In this document: positions 51,161-60,087 of the stretch, piece by piece
How positions within the stretch are numbered: the first letter of the stretch is position 1
Layout: each line of letters opens with the position of its first letter
Source of the DNA: JAEVLT01 sp050496765
GTDB taxonomy: Bacteria > Bacillota > Bacilli > Bacillales > Cytobacillaceae
Assembly: GCF_050496765.1 (NCBI RefSeq)
Contig: NZ_JBNWEO010000009.1
Location: 62,001 to 126,000, forward strand
Direction: 5' to 3'
Length of the DNA: 64,000 bases
Position numbers and translations under genes: made by a program
Notes under the pieces: generated by a model
What the model was told of the DNA's origin: nothing
What the model saw: the letters and a program-made list of their open reading frames with translations, nothing else
Databases searched by the model: none

Positions 51161-52241
51161 ATGACAAAAGAATATCTTGATTTAAAAATGGATTTTATGT
51201 TTAAACAATTGTTTGGAGATCCACGCCGTAAGTCGATTACCATTGCCTTCTTAAATGATTTGCTTCACCGAAAAGACAATGACCGGATTACAGATGTTGA
51301 ATATGAAAATACCGAACTCATTAAAGAGGCCCTTGATGGAAAAACGAGCAGATTGGACGTACTTGTGCACACCTCCAATGGCGAAAGAATCAATATTGAG
51401 ATTCAATTGTCCCATCAGCATGACATGCCAGAACGAGTGCTTTACTACTGGTCCAAGTTGTTTTCTGCATCCTTAGCAAGTGGTGAAGATTATCAACTGC
51501 TGCCCCCCCACGATCATGATCAACATAGTAAATTACCCGCTTTTTCCTCACGAAACCGATAGCTTTCATACTGTTTTTCACATAAAAGAAGATACTGAAC
51601 ATTTTAGTTGGAGCCCCCATCTTGAATTCCATGCGATCGATCTGTCACAATTTATGGTAAAATGGAAAAAATACAAACGAGAAATGAAGCAGAATCCGCC
51701 GAAAGAATTACCGTGGTTGATGATGCTCTCAGCAGCCAATTATCAAAAGAAAGTCTTTGACGAAGAGATTTTTCAGGAATTGGAGGTCTTGGCAATGAAT
51801 GAACAGGAAATTCGAGAAGCCTTAGTCGAGTGGGAAAATTTAAGCGCCAACAAAGAAAATAAGGAACTATACGAAGCCAGGCTGAAATTTTTGCGAGATC
51901 AATTATCAAACATACGAGGAGAACGCCGGGAAGGGATAAAAGAGGGAATTAAAAAAGGAATAAAGCAAGGAATTGAACAAGGAATAAAACAAGGAATAAA
52001 ACAAGGAAGAGAACAAGGATTAAAACAGGGAATTGAACAAGGAGTTCAACAGGGAATTGAACAAGGAATAAAACAGGGAATTGAACAAGGAGTTAAACAA
52101 GGTATTGATCAAGGATTAGAACAGGGAAAAGAAAAAGAGAGAAAGGAAATCATTCGAAAAATGCTGCAAAAAGGGATGGATGTTGAAACGATCGCCAATA
52201 TTCTTGATTGCAGCAAGGAAGAGGTTGAAAAAATTCGATAA
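51161..52241 (+). pseudogene. Rpn-family copy 2, frameshifted in a poly-C tract
   Basis: Nearly identical to copy 1 from about 75 bp upstream of the start onward. At 51503-51509 it has seven C where copy 1 has six (50245-50250), so the first frame ends near 51562 and the rest runs in another frame from about 51500. The tetrapeptide repeat is expanded to about 17 units (GIEQ, GVQQ, GIKQ, GIDQ variants in 12-bp steps). A poly-C slip could also be a reversible switch. Confidence 0.85.
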
Positions 52242-52290
52242 TCGTTAAACTTAGGGTAAGGGGGTTTTCACTATCCACGGTACGGGAAGT

Positions 52291-52343
52291 AGGGCAACTA
52301 GGCCTTCTGAACCACCAAAGGACTCGCCAGTCGGCGAGTTTTC
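52291..52343 (+). repeat. Dispersed hairpin element, copy 3, terminator-like
   Basis: AGGGCAACTAGGCC, CCAAAGGACTCGCC and TCGGCGAGTTTTC align with copies 1 and 2. ACTCGCC-AGTC-GGCGAGT plus TTTTC (52322-52343) would act as a terminator for the nuclease copy. Confidence 0.7.
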
Positions 52344-52357
52344 ATTTATCGGTCATC

Positions 52358-52432
52358 ATGACACCCTGTCATATTTGTTGTTGACATGTGACAATGTGTC
52401 ATATATAATTCCATTATGTGACACTTTGTCAT
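52358..52432 (+). promoter_or_regulatory. tetR/efflux promoter with three operators 30 bp apart
   Basis: A consensus promoter TTGACA (52381-52386), 17-bp spacer, TATAAT (52404-52409). Three inverted repeats TGACA-N3-TGTCA lie at 52358-52372, 52388-52402 and 52418-52432, with centres exactly 30 bp apart (three helical turns). One lies upstream of -35, one between -35 and -10, one at the start of transcription, as expected for self-repression by the TetR gene downstream. Confidence 0.88.
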
Positions 52433-52452
52433 TTTAAAGAAAGGAAATGATT

Positions 52453-53073
52453 ATGCCAAAACAAACGTTTTTTCATTTGCCTAAAGAAAAACAGGATACT
52501 TTAATGCATTCTGCAAAGGAAGAGTTTTCCAGAGTGCCATTACATGAAGCATCGATTGCGAATATTATCAAAAATGCAGGAATACCAAGAGGCAGTTTTT
52601 ATCAATATTTTGAAGGAAAAGAAGATTTATTTTATTACTTATTAAACCAACTTGCCCAAAAAAATCATGAACATTTTTTATCTGTGTTGAAGGAACATAA
52701 TGGAGAATTATTTTCAGCCTTTACAGATATGTTTCAATTTATGATCAAGAACCACAGAAAACAGGAACACAAACACTTTTTTAAAAATGTTTTTTTAAAT
52801 ATGAACTATGAACTTGAAAATACGTTAGCCAACCATATTTATAAGGAAAATCAAAAAAATCAGTACTTAACTACCATTCATCTCATTAATACAAAAAATT
52901 TGAACATTCAAGGCAAACACGAACTGCAACAAGTATTAAAAATTATTAGTGCTGTCACTTTTCAAAACCTTGTTCAAGTTTTCGTTAAGGATTTAACGAA
53001 TGAAGAGGCGCTAAAAAATTATATCGAACAAATGGAACTGTTAAAAAGAGGTCTTTATAAGGGAGAGGAATAA
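52453..53073 (+). CDS. TetR/AcrR family regulator
   Basis: Of 206 residues with an N-terminal HTH (SRVPLHEASIANIIKNAGIPRGSFYQYFEGKEDLFYYL) and a C-terminal ligand domain. ATG 52453 is preferred to ATG 52447 because AGAAAGG then lies 8 bases upstream and the family start PKQTFFHLP is kept. It should bind the three operators upstream and control itself and the MFS gene 130 bp downstream; the inducer is probably a substrate of that pump. Confidence 0.9.
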   Translation: MPKQTFFHLPKEKQDTLMHSAKEEFSRVPLHEASIANIIKNAGIPRGSFYQYFEGKEDLFYYLLNQLAQKNHEHFLSVLKEHNGELFSAFTDMFQFMIKNHRKQEHKHFFKNVFLNMNYELENTLANHIYKENQKNQYLTTIHLINTKNLNIQGKHELQQVLKIISAVTFQNLVQVFVKDLTNEEALKNYIEQMELLKRGLYKGEE

Positions 53074-53203
53074 CCTTTAGTTGAGAAAGCTGAAAGACTA
53101 CAAACAGGGGGCATAAATGCTGAGATCAGCAAGCGGCCCGGCTGCATAGTTATCTCGAAAACCAAATAGCCAATTGAATTTTAAGAATAAGGGGATAGGA
53201 AAC

Positions 53204-54736
53204 ATGGAATCAGGATTACAACAACGAAAAACACCCTATTTAATGCTGGCAATTTTATTTATCGGTGCATTTGTTTCGTTTTTAAATAACTCGCTTTTGA
53301 ATGTTGCATTGCCAACAATTATGGATGATTTAACCATTAAGGATTTTTCAACGATCCAGTGGCTCTCTACAGGCTACATGCTTGTGAGCGGCGTGTTAAT
53401 TCCAGCATCAGCCTTTTTAATTACACGCTTTTCTAATCGCGGTTTGTTTATGACATCAATGACGATTTTTACAATAGGGACTGCATTGTCAGCCTTTTCT
53501 CCAAACTTTGGGATGTTGCTTACAGGGCGTATGATCCAAGCGGCAGGTTCTTCAGTCATGGGACCTTTATTGATGAATATTATGCTAGTCAGCTTCCCTC
53601 GCGAAAAACGAGGCACTGCGTTGGGGATTTTTGGATTAGTAATGATTACAGCTCCAGCTATTGGACCGACATTATCAGGCTACATTGTGGAGCATTATGA
53701 CTGGCGTTTACTTTTCGAAATGATTTTACCATTAGCAGTCATTACTTTATTATTAGCTTTTTGGAAACTTGAGAACGTCATGAAACAAAGCAAAAATGCT
53801 AAACTCGATTACACCTCAGTGGTGTTATCTTCGATGGGTTTTGGCGGATTGCTATATGGTTTCAGTTCTGCAAGCTCAGATGGCTGGACCGATCCAATTG
53901 TGATAACCGCTTTACTCGTTGGCGCTGTTGCCTTAATCATCTTCATTTTCCGCCAACTAAAATCGGATGAACCCTTGTTGGATTTACGTGTGTACAAATA
54001 TCCAATGTTTGCGCTAGCATCTGTTATTGCCATCGTCAACGCAGTTGCGATGTTTTCTGGGATGATTTTAACACCGGCATATGTACAAAATGTAAGAGGA
54101 ATCTCACCGCTTGACTCAGGTTTAATGATGTTGCCCGGCGCCATTTTGATGGGAATTATGTCGCCCATTACAGGGAGGTTATTCGATAAATTTGGTCCGC
54201 GCATTCTTGCTGTATCAGGACTTACAGTAACCGCTGTTTCGACTTATATGTTAGCAAACTTACAAATTGACTCTAGTTATACTTATATAATTCTTGTTTA
54301 CACGCTTCGTATGCTTGGCTTGTCAATGGTTATGATGCCAATCATGACAAATGGTTTAAATCAATTGCCAACACGATTAAATCCACACGGTACAGCAGTC
54401 AACAATACGGCGCAGCAGGTCTCCGGTTCAATTGGTACCGCTGTTCTTGTTACCATTATGAACTCTGCTGCCAAAACAGAAGCTGGACGTCTCATGATGA
54501 GTGCTGACCCAACAAGCCTGACACCAGCCGCACAAGCTTTATTAACGCAAAAAGCGTTATTGGTGGGTATTCAATATTCATTCTATGTGGCATTAGGCAT
54601 TAATATTGTTGCCCTTCTACTAGCCCTATTTGTTAAACGTGTTGATACAAGTAAAGAGGCAGTTAGGGAGTTAAATCGGGCTGGAAATGTACACCGTAAG
54701 CCTGCTGAGGCGAACTTAAACATCTTCAAAAATTAA
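53204..54736 (+). CDS. MFS multidrug efflux transporter, DHA2 (14-TMS) type
   Basis: Of 510 residues with 14 predicted membrane segments. DHA2 landmarks: LNVALPTIMDDL in the first loop, WLSTGYMLVSGVL, GRMIQAAGSSVMGPLLM, and motif C in GLVMITAPAIGPTLSGYIV. It belongs with LmrB/EmrB-like exporters. AGGGGATAGG precedes ATG 53204. Likely co-transcribed with the TetR gene and derepressed by its ligand. A terminator follows at 54822. Confidence 0.92.
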   Translation: MESGLQQRKTPYLMLAILFIGAFVSFLNNSLLNVALPTIMDDLTIKDFSTIQWLSTGYMLVSGVLIPASAFLITRFSNRGLFMTSMTIFTIGTALSAFSPNFGMLLTGRMIQAAGSSVMGPLLMNIMLVSFPREKRGTALGIFGLVMITAPAIGPTLSGYIVEHYDWRLLFEMILPLAVITLLLAFWKLENVMKQSKNAKLDYTSVVLSSMGFGGLLYGFSSASSDGWTDPIVITALLVGAVALIIFIFRQLKSDEPLLDLRVYKYPMFALASVIAIVNAVAMFSGMILTPAYVQNVRGISPLDSGLMMLPGAILMGIMSPITGRLFDKFGPRILAVSGLTVTAVSTYMLANLQIDSSYTYIILVYTLRMLGLSMVMMPIMTNGLNQLPTRLNPHGTAVNNTAQQVSGSIGTAVLVTIMNSAAKTEAGRLMMSADPTSLTPAAQALLTQKALLVGIQYSFYVALGINIVALLLALFVKRVDTSKEAVRELNRAGNVHRKPAEANLNIFKN

Positions 54737-54821
54737 GCAGCGCTGACTGGGGTACGGTACATTTAGTTCTGTTCGAGACAGCGTCAGGAAAATACAGATT
54801 TCCACCAATAGTTTTCATTGA

Positions 54822-54859
54822 TAAAAAAGTCGATTTCCTGTTAAGGAGTCGACTTTTTT
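54822..54859. terminator. Terminator after the MFS gene
   Basis: AAAAAAGTCGA...TCGACTTTTTT, symmetric, so it may work in both directions. Confidence 0.8.
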
Positions 54860-55186
54860 GGCTAATCAGACAAACTTTGTCCAAAGTAATGGGTTGTCCT
54901 TGTCCCCGCTACTGCTTTTTCATTTCGCTTTTAACCGGCTGATGTATGCCTTTTTGGCTAGCGTGCTTTTTTTAATTACAAAATCTATAAAAATGCAAAC
55001 GAAGATACTAAGATAGAAATAGACAATCAAGAACATATTACACAAAAAATGAAAACGATTACTTATAGTGGTCATTCCAAAATTCCGTTTGCACAACCCA
55101 CGAAAAGCGAACGTTTCACTAGATTACGATTCCATCAATTAACCACTCTATTGGTTTATAATTGAAAGAAAATGGGGGATTATCAA
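54860..55186. other. Intergenic region before the malic enzyme
   Basis: Contains a TTGTCCTTGTCCCC piece (about 54893) similar to the GGGACA repeats elsewhere. A frame near 55005-55090 (TKIEIDNQEHITQKMKTITY) might be a gene remnant. I see no clear promoter. Confidence 0.4.
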
Positions 55187-56455
55187 ATGACAACTTTACG
55201 GGATGAAGCATTAAAAATGCATAAAGAACATCAAGGGAAAGTGGGGATTTATTCCAAAGTTTCGGTGCGTAATGCAAAGGAGTTAAGCTTGGCCTATTCA
55301 CCTGGTGTGGCCGAGCCTTGCCTGGACATTCAAGCGGATGAGAGCAAGGTCTATGATTACACTTCAAAGGGAAATCTAGTCGCTGTTGTTTCAAACGGAA
55401 CCGCCGTACTTGGCCTTGGGAACATCGGTCCAAAAGCGGCGATGCCTGTTATGGAAGGAAAGGCAGTTTTATTCAAATCTTTCGCAGATGTTGATGCGTT
55501 TCCGATTTGCTTGGCTACCACTGATACAGATCAAATTGTCCAGACCGTCAAACTTTTGGAACCAACCTTTGGCGGGGTTAATTTAGAAGATATTGCCGCG
55601 CCAAACTGTTTTGAAATTGAAGACCGTCTGCGCAAAACTTGTGATATTCCTGTATTCCATGATGACCAGCACGGCACGGCGATCGTAACAGCAGCGGGTT
55701 TATTGAACGCGTTAAAATTAGCAGATAAAAAAATAAATGAAATCCGTGTAGTCGTCAATGGTGCTGGTGCAGCCGGAGTGGCGATTGTTAAGCTCTTGCT
55801 GCGAATGGGCGTAAAAGATGTTATTTTATGTGATACAAAAGGTATTCTTTATGAGGGCAGGCCGGTTGGAATGAATCCTTTTAAAGAAGAAATGGCAAAG
55901 ATGACAAACCGGGAACAAAAACAAGGTATCCTTGCCGACGCTCTTGTTGGTGCGGATGTATTTATTGGTGTATCAGTTGCCGGGGCAGTGACAAAAGAAA
56001 TGATTCGTTCCATGCATCGCGATCCAATTATTTTTGCGATGGCTAACCCGGTACCGGAGATCATGCCGGATGAGGCAAAAGCAGCGGGTGCTCTTGTAGT
56101 GGGTACCGGTCGTTCCGATTTCCCGAATCAAGTGAATAATGTATTGGCTTTTCCTGGCATCTTCCGGGGTGCTCTCGATGTTCACGCCAAAGAAATTAAT
56201 GAGGAAATGAAGTTAGCTGCTGTAAAAGCAATTGCTGGCTTAATTTTAGATGAAGAACTTCATGCAGACTATGTGATTCCGGATCCATTTGATCCTCGGG
56301 TTGCAGCACATGTAGCGGCTGCAGTTGCCCTTGCCGCAATGGAAACAGAGGCTGCTCGAAGGATTGTCAATGTAGAGGAAATAAAACAGAGACTCTTGGG
56401 ACTTTATAAAGAAAACTCGCCGACTGTCGAGCCTTTGGCGGTTCCTAAGGCGTAG
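55187..56455 (+). CDS. NAD(P)-dependent malic enzyme (malate to pyruvate)
   Basis: Oxidative decarboxylation of malate to pyruvate and CO2. The 422 residues match the short bacterial malic enzymes (YtsJ type): SKVSVRNAKELSLAYSPGVAEPC, GLGNIGPKAAMPVMEGKAVLFK, LEDIAAPNCFEIE, VFHDDQHGTAIVTAAGLLNAL, and the Rossmann VVNGAGAAGVAIVKLLL. GGGGGA lies 7 bases before ATG 55187. The last 15 codons (ENSPTVEPLAVPKA, then stop) lie within a dispersed repeat element, so the C-terminal tail may be acquired. The context (MalK/MalR, MaeN) ties it to malate growth. Confidence 0.93.
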   Translation: MTTLRDEALKMHKEHQGKVGIYSKVSVRNAKELSLAYSPGVAEPCLDIQADESKVYDYTSKGNLVAVVSNGTAVLGLGNIGPKAAMPVMEGKAVLFKSFADVDAFPICLATTDTDQIVQTVKLLEPTFGGVNLEDIAAPNCFEIEDRLRKTCDIPVFHDDQHGTAIVTAAGLLNALKLADKKINEIRVVVNGAGAAGVAIVKLLLRMGVKDVILCDTKGILYEGRPVGMNPFKEEMAKMTNREQKQGILADALVGADVFIGVSVAGAVTKEMIRSMHRDPIIFAMANPVPEIMPDEAKAAGALVVGTGRSDFPNQVNNVLAFPGIFRGALDVHAKEINEEMKLAAVKAIAGLILDEELHADYVIPDPFDPRVAAHVAAAVALAAMETEAARRIVNVEEIKQRLLGLYKENSPTVEPLAVPKA

Positions 56456-56560
56456 TTGCCCGTCGCCACGCTCAAAACGGCACGTCCTGTGCCTTCGCCT
56501 GACTAGGGCATCCATGCCCGTCGTGCGTTCAGAATTTATGGTTCTAAATTCTGATTAGCT
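56411..56560 (-). repeat. Dispersed hairpin element, copy 2, overlapping the malic enzyme 3' end
   Basis: Read on the minus strand: AGCTAATCAGAATTTA, TAAATTCTGAACGCAC, a 60-bp insert not in copy 1, CGGGCAACTACGCC, CGCCAAAGGCTCG, CGGCGAGTTTTC. It is the longest of the four copies. Confidence 0.75.
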
Positions 56561-56768
56561 GAGAAAAGCTACCATTTAATATAAAGGTGTAGACTCCCCA
56601 CACTTCATTTTTGGGTCGTTCCCCAATTCATAAAAGTTAGGAATTTCTTGATCCATCTAGTATACTAGATGGGGATAAACGACTTTGTTGTTTGCTGAAG
56701 AAAAATAATTTTTAGCAATTTAACTAGATATAATGAATCATCAGGAGATTGTGCAGGAGGGGATGGAG

Positions 56769-57521
56769 TTGGCTATTGCGGTAACAATGGTCGTGTTGGG
56801 GATGTTATTAGGATTTGTCGGGGCAGGGGGCTCCGGATTTATTATTGCTATTTTAACTGTTCTTTATAATGTCCCCATTCACACCGCTTTAGGGACTTCA
56901 TTAGCAGCGATGGTTTTTACTACTATGTCCGGTGCCTTGAGCCATTTTCGGCAAGGAACTATTTCGGTGAAGACCGGATTGCTTGTGGGCGGATTCGGTG
57001 CGATTGCCTCTTATTTTGGTTCAAAGCTTGCCGGTTTGATTCCCGTCCAATCCATGCACTGGTTAACAGGGGGAATGTTATTTTTATCGGCTGTTATCTT
57101 GGTCGTTCGGTTGTTTATTTTTCAAAAAATAACCGCAAACCATACTACTAAGCAGCAAGGAAAAGGACTTCTTATTCAAAAAGCGGCTGTTGTTGGGATT
57201 GTTACGGGATTATTGTCAGGAACGTTTGGGATCGGTTCGGCTCCATTTATTCAAATTGGCTTGCTTGTGATTATGGGTCTTTCGCTTCAAAAATCAGTGG
57301 GGACAACCATGCTTGTAATTTTGCCGATTGCTGTCGCGGGAGGTGTCGGCTACTATTTTCAGGGGTTCTTGGATGTTGCTCTGTTATTCGAAGTGGTGGC
57401 AGGTACGATGATCGGCTCTTATGTGGGAGCAAAGTTTACTGCACTTGCTCCACAACTGCTTTTAAAAAGTGCAATGGTTCTAACACCTATTGCGGCAGGC
57501 GTGATTCTGTTTATAAGTTAA
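56769..57521 (+). CDS. TauE/SafE family membrane transporter
   Basis: Of 250 residues with seven to eight membrane helices in two repeats: GMLLGFVGAGGSGFIIAIL near the start and GIVTGLLSGTFGIGSAPFIQIGLL in the second half, as in TauE/SafE sulfite/organo-anion exporters. The start TTG 56769 is chosen since AGGAGG (56755-56760) is 8 bases before it; ATG 56763 is too close and ATG 56733 lacks a site. It sits between the malic enzyme and malKR, so an organic-acid or sulfur-anion substrate is possible, unproven. Confidence 0.85.
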   Translation: MAIAVTMVVLGMLLGFVGAGGSGFIIAILTVLYNVPIHTALGTSLAAMVFTTMSGALSHFRQGTISVKTGLLVGGFGAIASYFGSKLAGLIPVQSMHWLTGGMLFLSAVILVVRLFIFQKITANHTTKQQGKGLLIQKAAVVGIVTGLLSGTFGIGSAPFIQIGLLVIMGLSLQKSVGTTMLVILPIAVAGGVGYYFQGFLDVALLFEVVAGTMIGSYVGAKFTALAPQLLLKSAMVLTPIAAGVILFIS

Positions 57522-57536
57522 AGAAATTTCAAGACT

Positions 57537-57576
57537 GCAAAGGCTTTTCTTTAGAAAGCTTTGCGGCCTTTTTGTT
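57537..57576 (+). terminator. Terminator after the TauE-like gene
   Basis: GCAAAGGCTTTTCT pairs with AGAAAGCTTTGC (one bulge); CCTTTTTG follows. Confidence 0.7.
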
Positions 57577-57660
57577 TTTGTGTTGACTGAATCTACATGT
57601 CCGAATGACAAGGTGAAGAGGAGAATCATGTCTGTCGCCTTCTTAAAAATGGAGGGGAAT

Positions 57661-59283
57661 ATGAAAAAGGGAAAATGGAGCCTGCAGTCAGTTATTATTG
57701 TTTTTGTATGTGTTGTGGTCACTGGTTCGTTGTTGATAACAGATTTACTAATAAGTTCGAGGGTAGCCTCACAAACTGAAGAGAATCAAGCTGAAAATGC
57801 GGCAAACATCGCCCGGATGGTAGCGCACAATCCGCTTGTGATCGAGGCAATGAGTGGACAACGGAATCAAAAAGATATCCAAACATTTGCCAACGAGATG
57901 AAAAAAGTTACCAACGTTTACTTTATCGTGGTAATGGATATGAACGGGATCCGCAAATCCCATCCTGATCCGAAAATGGTAGGAAAGCGATTCATAGGCG
58001 GAGATGAAGGAACGGTTCTAAAAGGGAAAGAGTATGCATCCATTTCGAAAGGCTCGCTTGGCCCTTCACTACGATATTTTACACCCATAAAGGATAAATC
58101 AGGGAAACAGATTGGGGCAGTAGCGGTCGGGATTTCATTAGACAATGTGAAAATAGCCGTTAATAAGAGCCGGATGGGGATTTTTATTGGGACGATAATT
58201 GGGCTTTTAATTGGCGTGCTCGGGGCAGTTATTTTAGCAAGGTATTTAAAAAAAATCTTACTTGGACTTGAGCCGTTTGCAATAGCAAAATTATTGGAAG
58301 AGCGAAGCGCCATGCTGCAATCTGTGCATGAGGGAATTGTTGCGGTTGACCAGGAATCAAAAATTACACTTGTCAACCGGGCTGCCATAAAGCTGTTTGA
58401 ACGAGCTGGCCTGCGTGGCAATCCGATTGGGATTAAAATTGATCAATACATACCCTCCACTCGTTTAAGTGATTTACTCAAAACGGGTAAAGTCGACCTT
58501 GACGAAGAACAGAATTTAAATGGGTTGACGATTTTAACCAATCGGGTGCCTGTTATTGTAAAAAGTAAAGTAGTTGGAGCAATTGCAACCTTTCGCGATA
58601 AAACGGAAATTCAGGTGCTGGCAGAACAGCTAACAGGGGTGCGAACGTATGCGGATGCCCTTCGTGCTCAGACACACGAGTTTATGAATAAGCTCCACGT
58701 TATTATGGGGATGATTCACATGGGAAATGACGAGAAATTGATCGAGTACATTAATAAAATGGTGGATCATCGAAAAAATGAAATTGGCTTCGTGACAAAA
58801 AAATTTAAGGATCCAGTGCTGGCTGGTTTTTTAATTGGAAAGATGAGCTATGCAAGGGAAGCAGGGGCAGAATGTTTGATTTCTTGTGATCAACCGATCC
58901 CTCTACCAGACCATACAGATGTAACACATGAAATGATTACGATTATTGGGAATTTAATTGATAATGCAATCGCTGCGGTGGCCAATTGTGATGTTAAAAA
59001 AATAGCTGTAAATTTCGATTTTGCCGATGATATATTAACAATCGAGGTAAAAGATTCCGGAGAAGGGATAAGTGAAGGGCTGCAAAATCAAATTTTTGAA
59101 AAAGGATTCTCTACAAATGGTGAAAATCGGGGAATAGGACTCTATCTAGTCTCACAGTCGCTTAAAAAACTGGCGGGGGAAATCATTCTTTCCTCCAAGC
59201 CTGGAAAGGGAACAGTTTTTACTGTGTTTTTACCATATAATAAGGCTGAGGGGGGAGAGCATGATCCGGGTAATGATTGTTGA
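57661..59283 (+). CDS. malK: Malate sensor histidine kinase (CitA/DcuS family)
   Basis: Of 540 residues, near B. subtilis MalK (533). An N-terminal membrane helix (VIIVFVCVVVTGSLLITDLL), an extracytoplasmic PAS/Cache sensor (about 35-170), a second helix (IFIGTIIGLLIGVLGAVIL), a cytoplasmic PAS (about 215-320), the phospho-acceptor His in QTHEFMNKLH (about 339), and an HATPase domain with NLIDNAI, DSGEGI and GIGLYLV. ATG 57661 follows GGAGGGG. It overlaps malR by 23 bases. It should sense external malate and phosphorylate MalR. Confidence 0.92.
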   Translation: MKKGKWSLQSVIIVFVCVVVTGSLLITDLLISSRVASQTEENQAENAANIARMVAHNPLVIEAMSGQRNQKDIQTFANEMKKVTNVYFIVVMDMNGIRKSHPDPKMVGKRFIGGDEGTVLKGKEYASISKGSLGPSLRYFTPIKDKSGKQIGAVAVGISLDNVKIAVNKSRMGIFIGTIIGLLIGVLGAVILARYLKKILLGLEPFAIAKLLEERSAMLQSVHEGIVAVDQESKITLVNRAAIKLFERAGLRGNPIGIKIDQYIPSTRLSDLLKTGKVDLDEEQNLNGLTILTNRVPVIVKSKVVGAIATFRDKTEIQVLAEQLTGVRTYADALRAQTHEFMNKLHVIMGMIHMGNDEKLIEYINKMVDHRKNEIGFVTKKFKDPVLAGFLIGKMSYAREAGAECLISCDQPIPLPDHTDVTHEMITIIGNLIDNAIAAVANCDVKKIAVNFDFADDILTIEVKDSGEGISEGLQNQIFEKGFSTNGENRGIGLYLVSQSLKKLAGEIILSSKPGKGTVFTVFLPYNKAEGGEHDPGNDC

Positions 59284-59968
59284 AGATGATCCAATGGTCG
59301 CCGATCTTAATAAACGTTATCTTGAGCAAGTAAAAGGATTTACGTTGATGGCGATGGCTGCGTCGGTAGATAAGGCGATAGAGATTCTGGACAAACTTGA
59401 CATCGATCTAATTCTCTTGGATCTATTCATGCCGGGAAAACAAGGGCTGGTTCTGCTCTCTTATCTGCGGGAAAATGAGAAAGAAACAGATGTGATTGTG
59501 ATATCAGCCGCATCGGATATGGAGCGAATTAAAAAAGCATTGAGATTCGGTGTGGTTGATTATTTAATTAAACCTTTTGAATTTGAACGCTTTAACATGG
59601 CATTAGCTGCATATAAAGAGCAATCAAAGTTTATTCAAACACAACCTGTTATCAGCCAAGAGGAACTCGACCAGCAGCTTTTGCATCGAGAGGATAAGCC
59701 GCAGATGGAGGAGCTTCCCAAGGGGTTAACAAAAGATACATTAAACCAAATTTGGAAAGCAATTCAACAATTAAAAGGTGCTCCGTTTTCAACAGAGGAT
59801 GTCGTACAATTAGTTGGGATTTCACGCGTGTCCGTTCGCAAATATTTAAATTTTTTAAAGGAATTAGGTATTTTAGACGTTAAAGTGATTTATGGTTCTG
59901 TTGGAAGGCCTGTCTATCAGCATGAATTTAATCGGTTTAAGGAACATCTGATTAAAAACTTTTTGTAA
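59261..59968 (+). CDS. malR: Response regulator of malate transport (CitB/DctR family)
   Basis: Of 235 residues: receiver with acidic pocket EDD (8-10), phospho-acceptor Asp in LILLDLFMPG (about 54) and the Lys in YLIKPFEFERF (about 105); then a linker and a C-terminal HTH (STEDVVQLVGISRVSVRKYLNFL). GGGGGGAG precedes the ATG inside the end of malK, so the two are coupled. Its likely target is maeN just downstream. Confidence 0.92.
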   Translation: MIRVMIVEDDPMVADLNKRYLEQVKGFTLMAMAASVDKAIEILDKLDIDLILLDLFMPGKQGLVLLSYLRENEKETDVIVISAASDMERIKKALRFGVVDYLIKPFEFERFNMALAAYKEQSKFIQTQPVISQEELDQQLLHREDKPQMEELPKGLTKDTLNQIWKAIQQLKGAPFSTEDVVQLVGISRVSVRKYLNFLKELGILDVKVIYGSVGRPVYQHEFNRFKEHLIKNFL

Positions 59969-59994
59969 GCAGCTTAAAACTGCTTACTTTTTTT
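59965..59994 (+). terminator. malKR terminator
   Basis: GTAAGCAG (59965-59972) and CTGCTTAC (59980-59987) then T7. It overlaps the malR stop. Confidence 0.85.
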
Positions 59995-60017
59995 ATTTAC
60001 AAAACTGCTTATTAAAT

Positions 60018-60054
60018 TTTCATATTCTATGAAAGCGTTTAAATTCAGAATATG
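60018..60054 (+). promoter_or_regulatory. maeN control region: inverted repeats and candidate cre site
   Basis: CATATTCT (60021-60028) and AGAATATG (60047-60054) are exact inverted repeats, and TTTCAT...ATGAAA (60018-60034) another; both are MalR-site candidates. TGAAAGCGTTTAAA (60030-60043) matches the CcpA cre consensus at 12-13 positions. This suggests malate induction plus catabolite control of maeN. Confidence 0.55.
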
Positions 60055-60087
60055 ATTAATCTATCAAATTGATAAGGGGATGAATCG

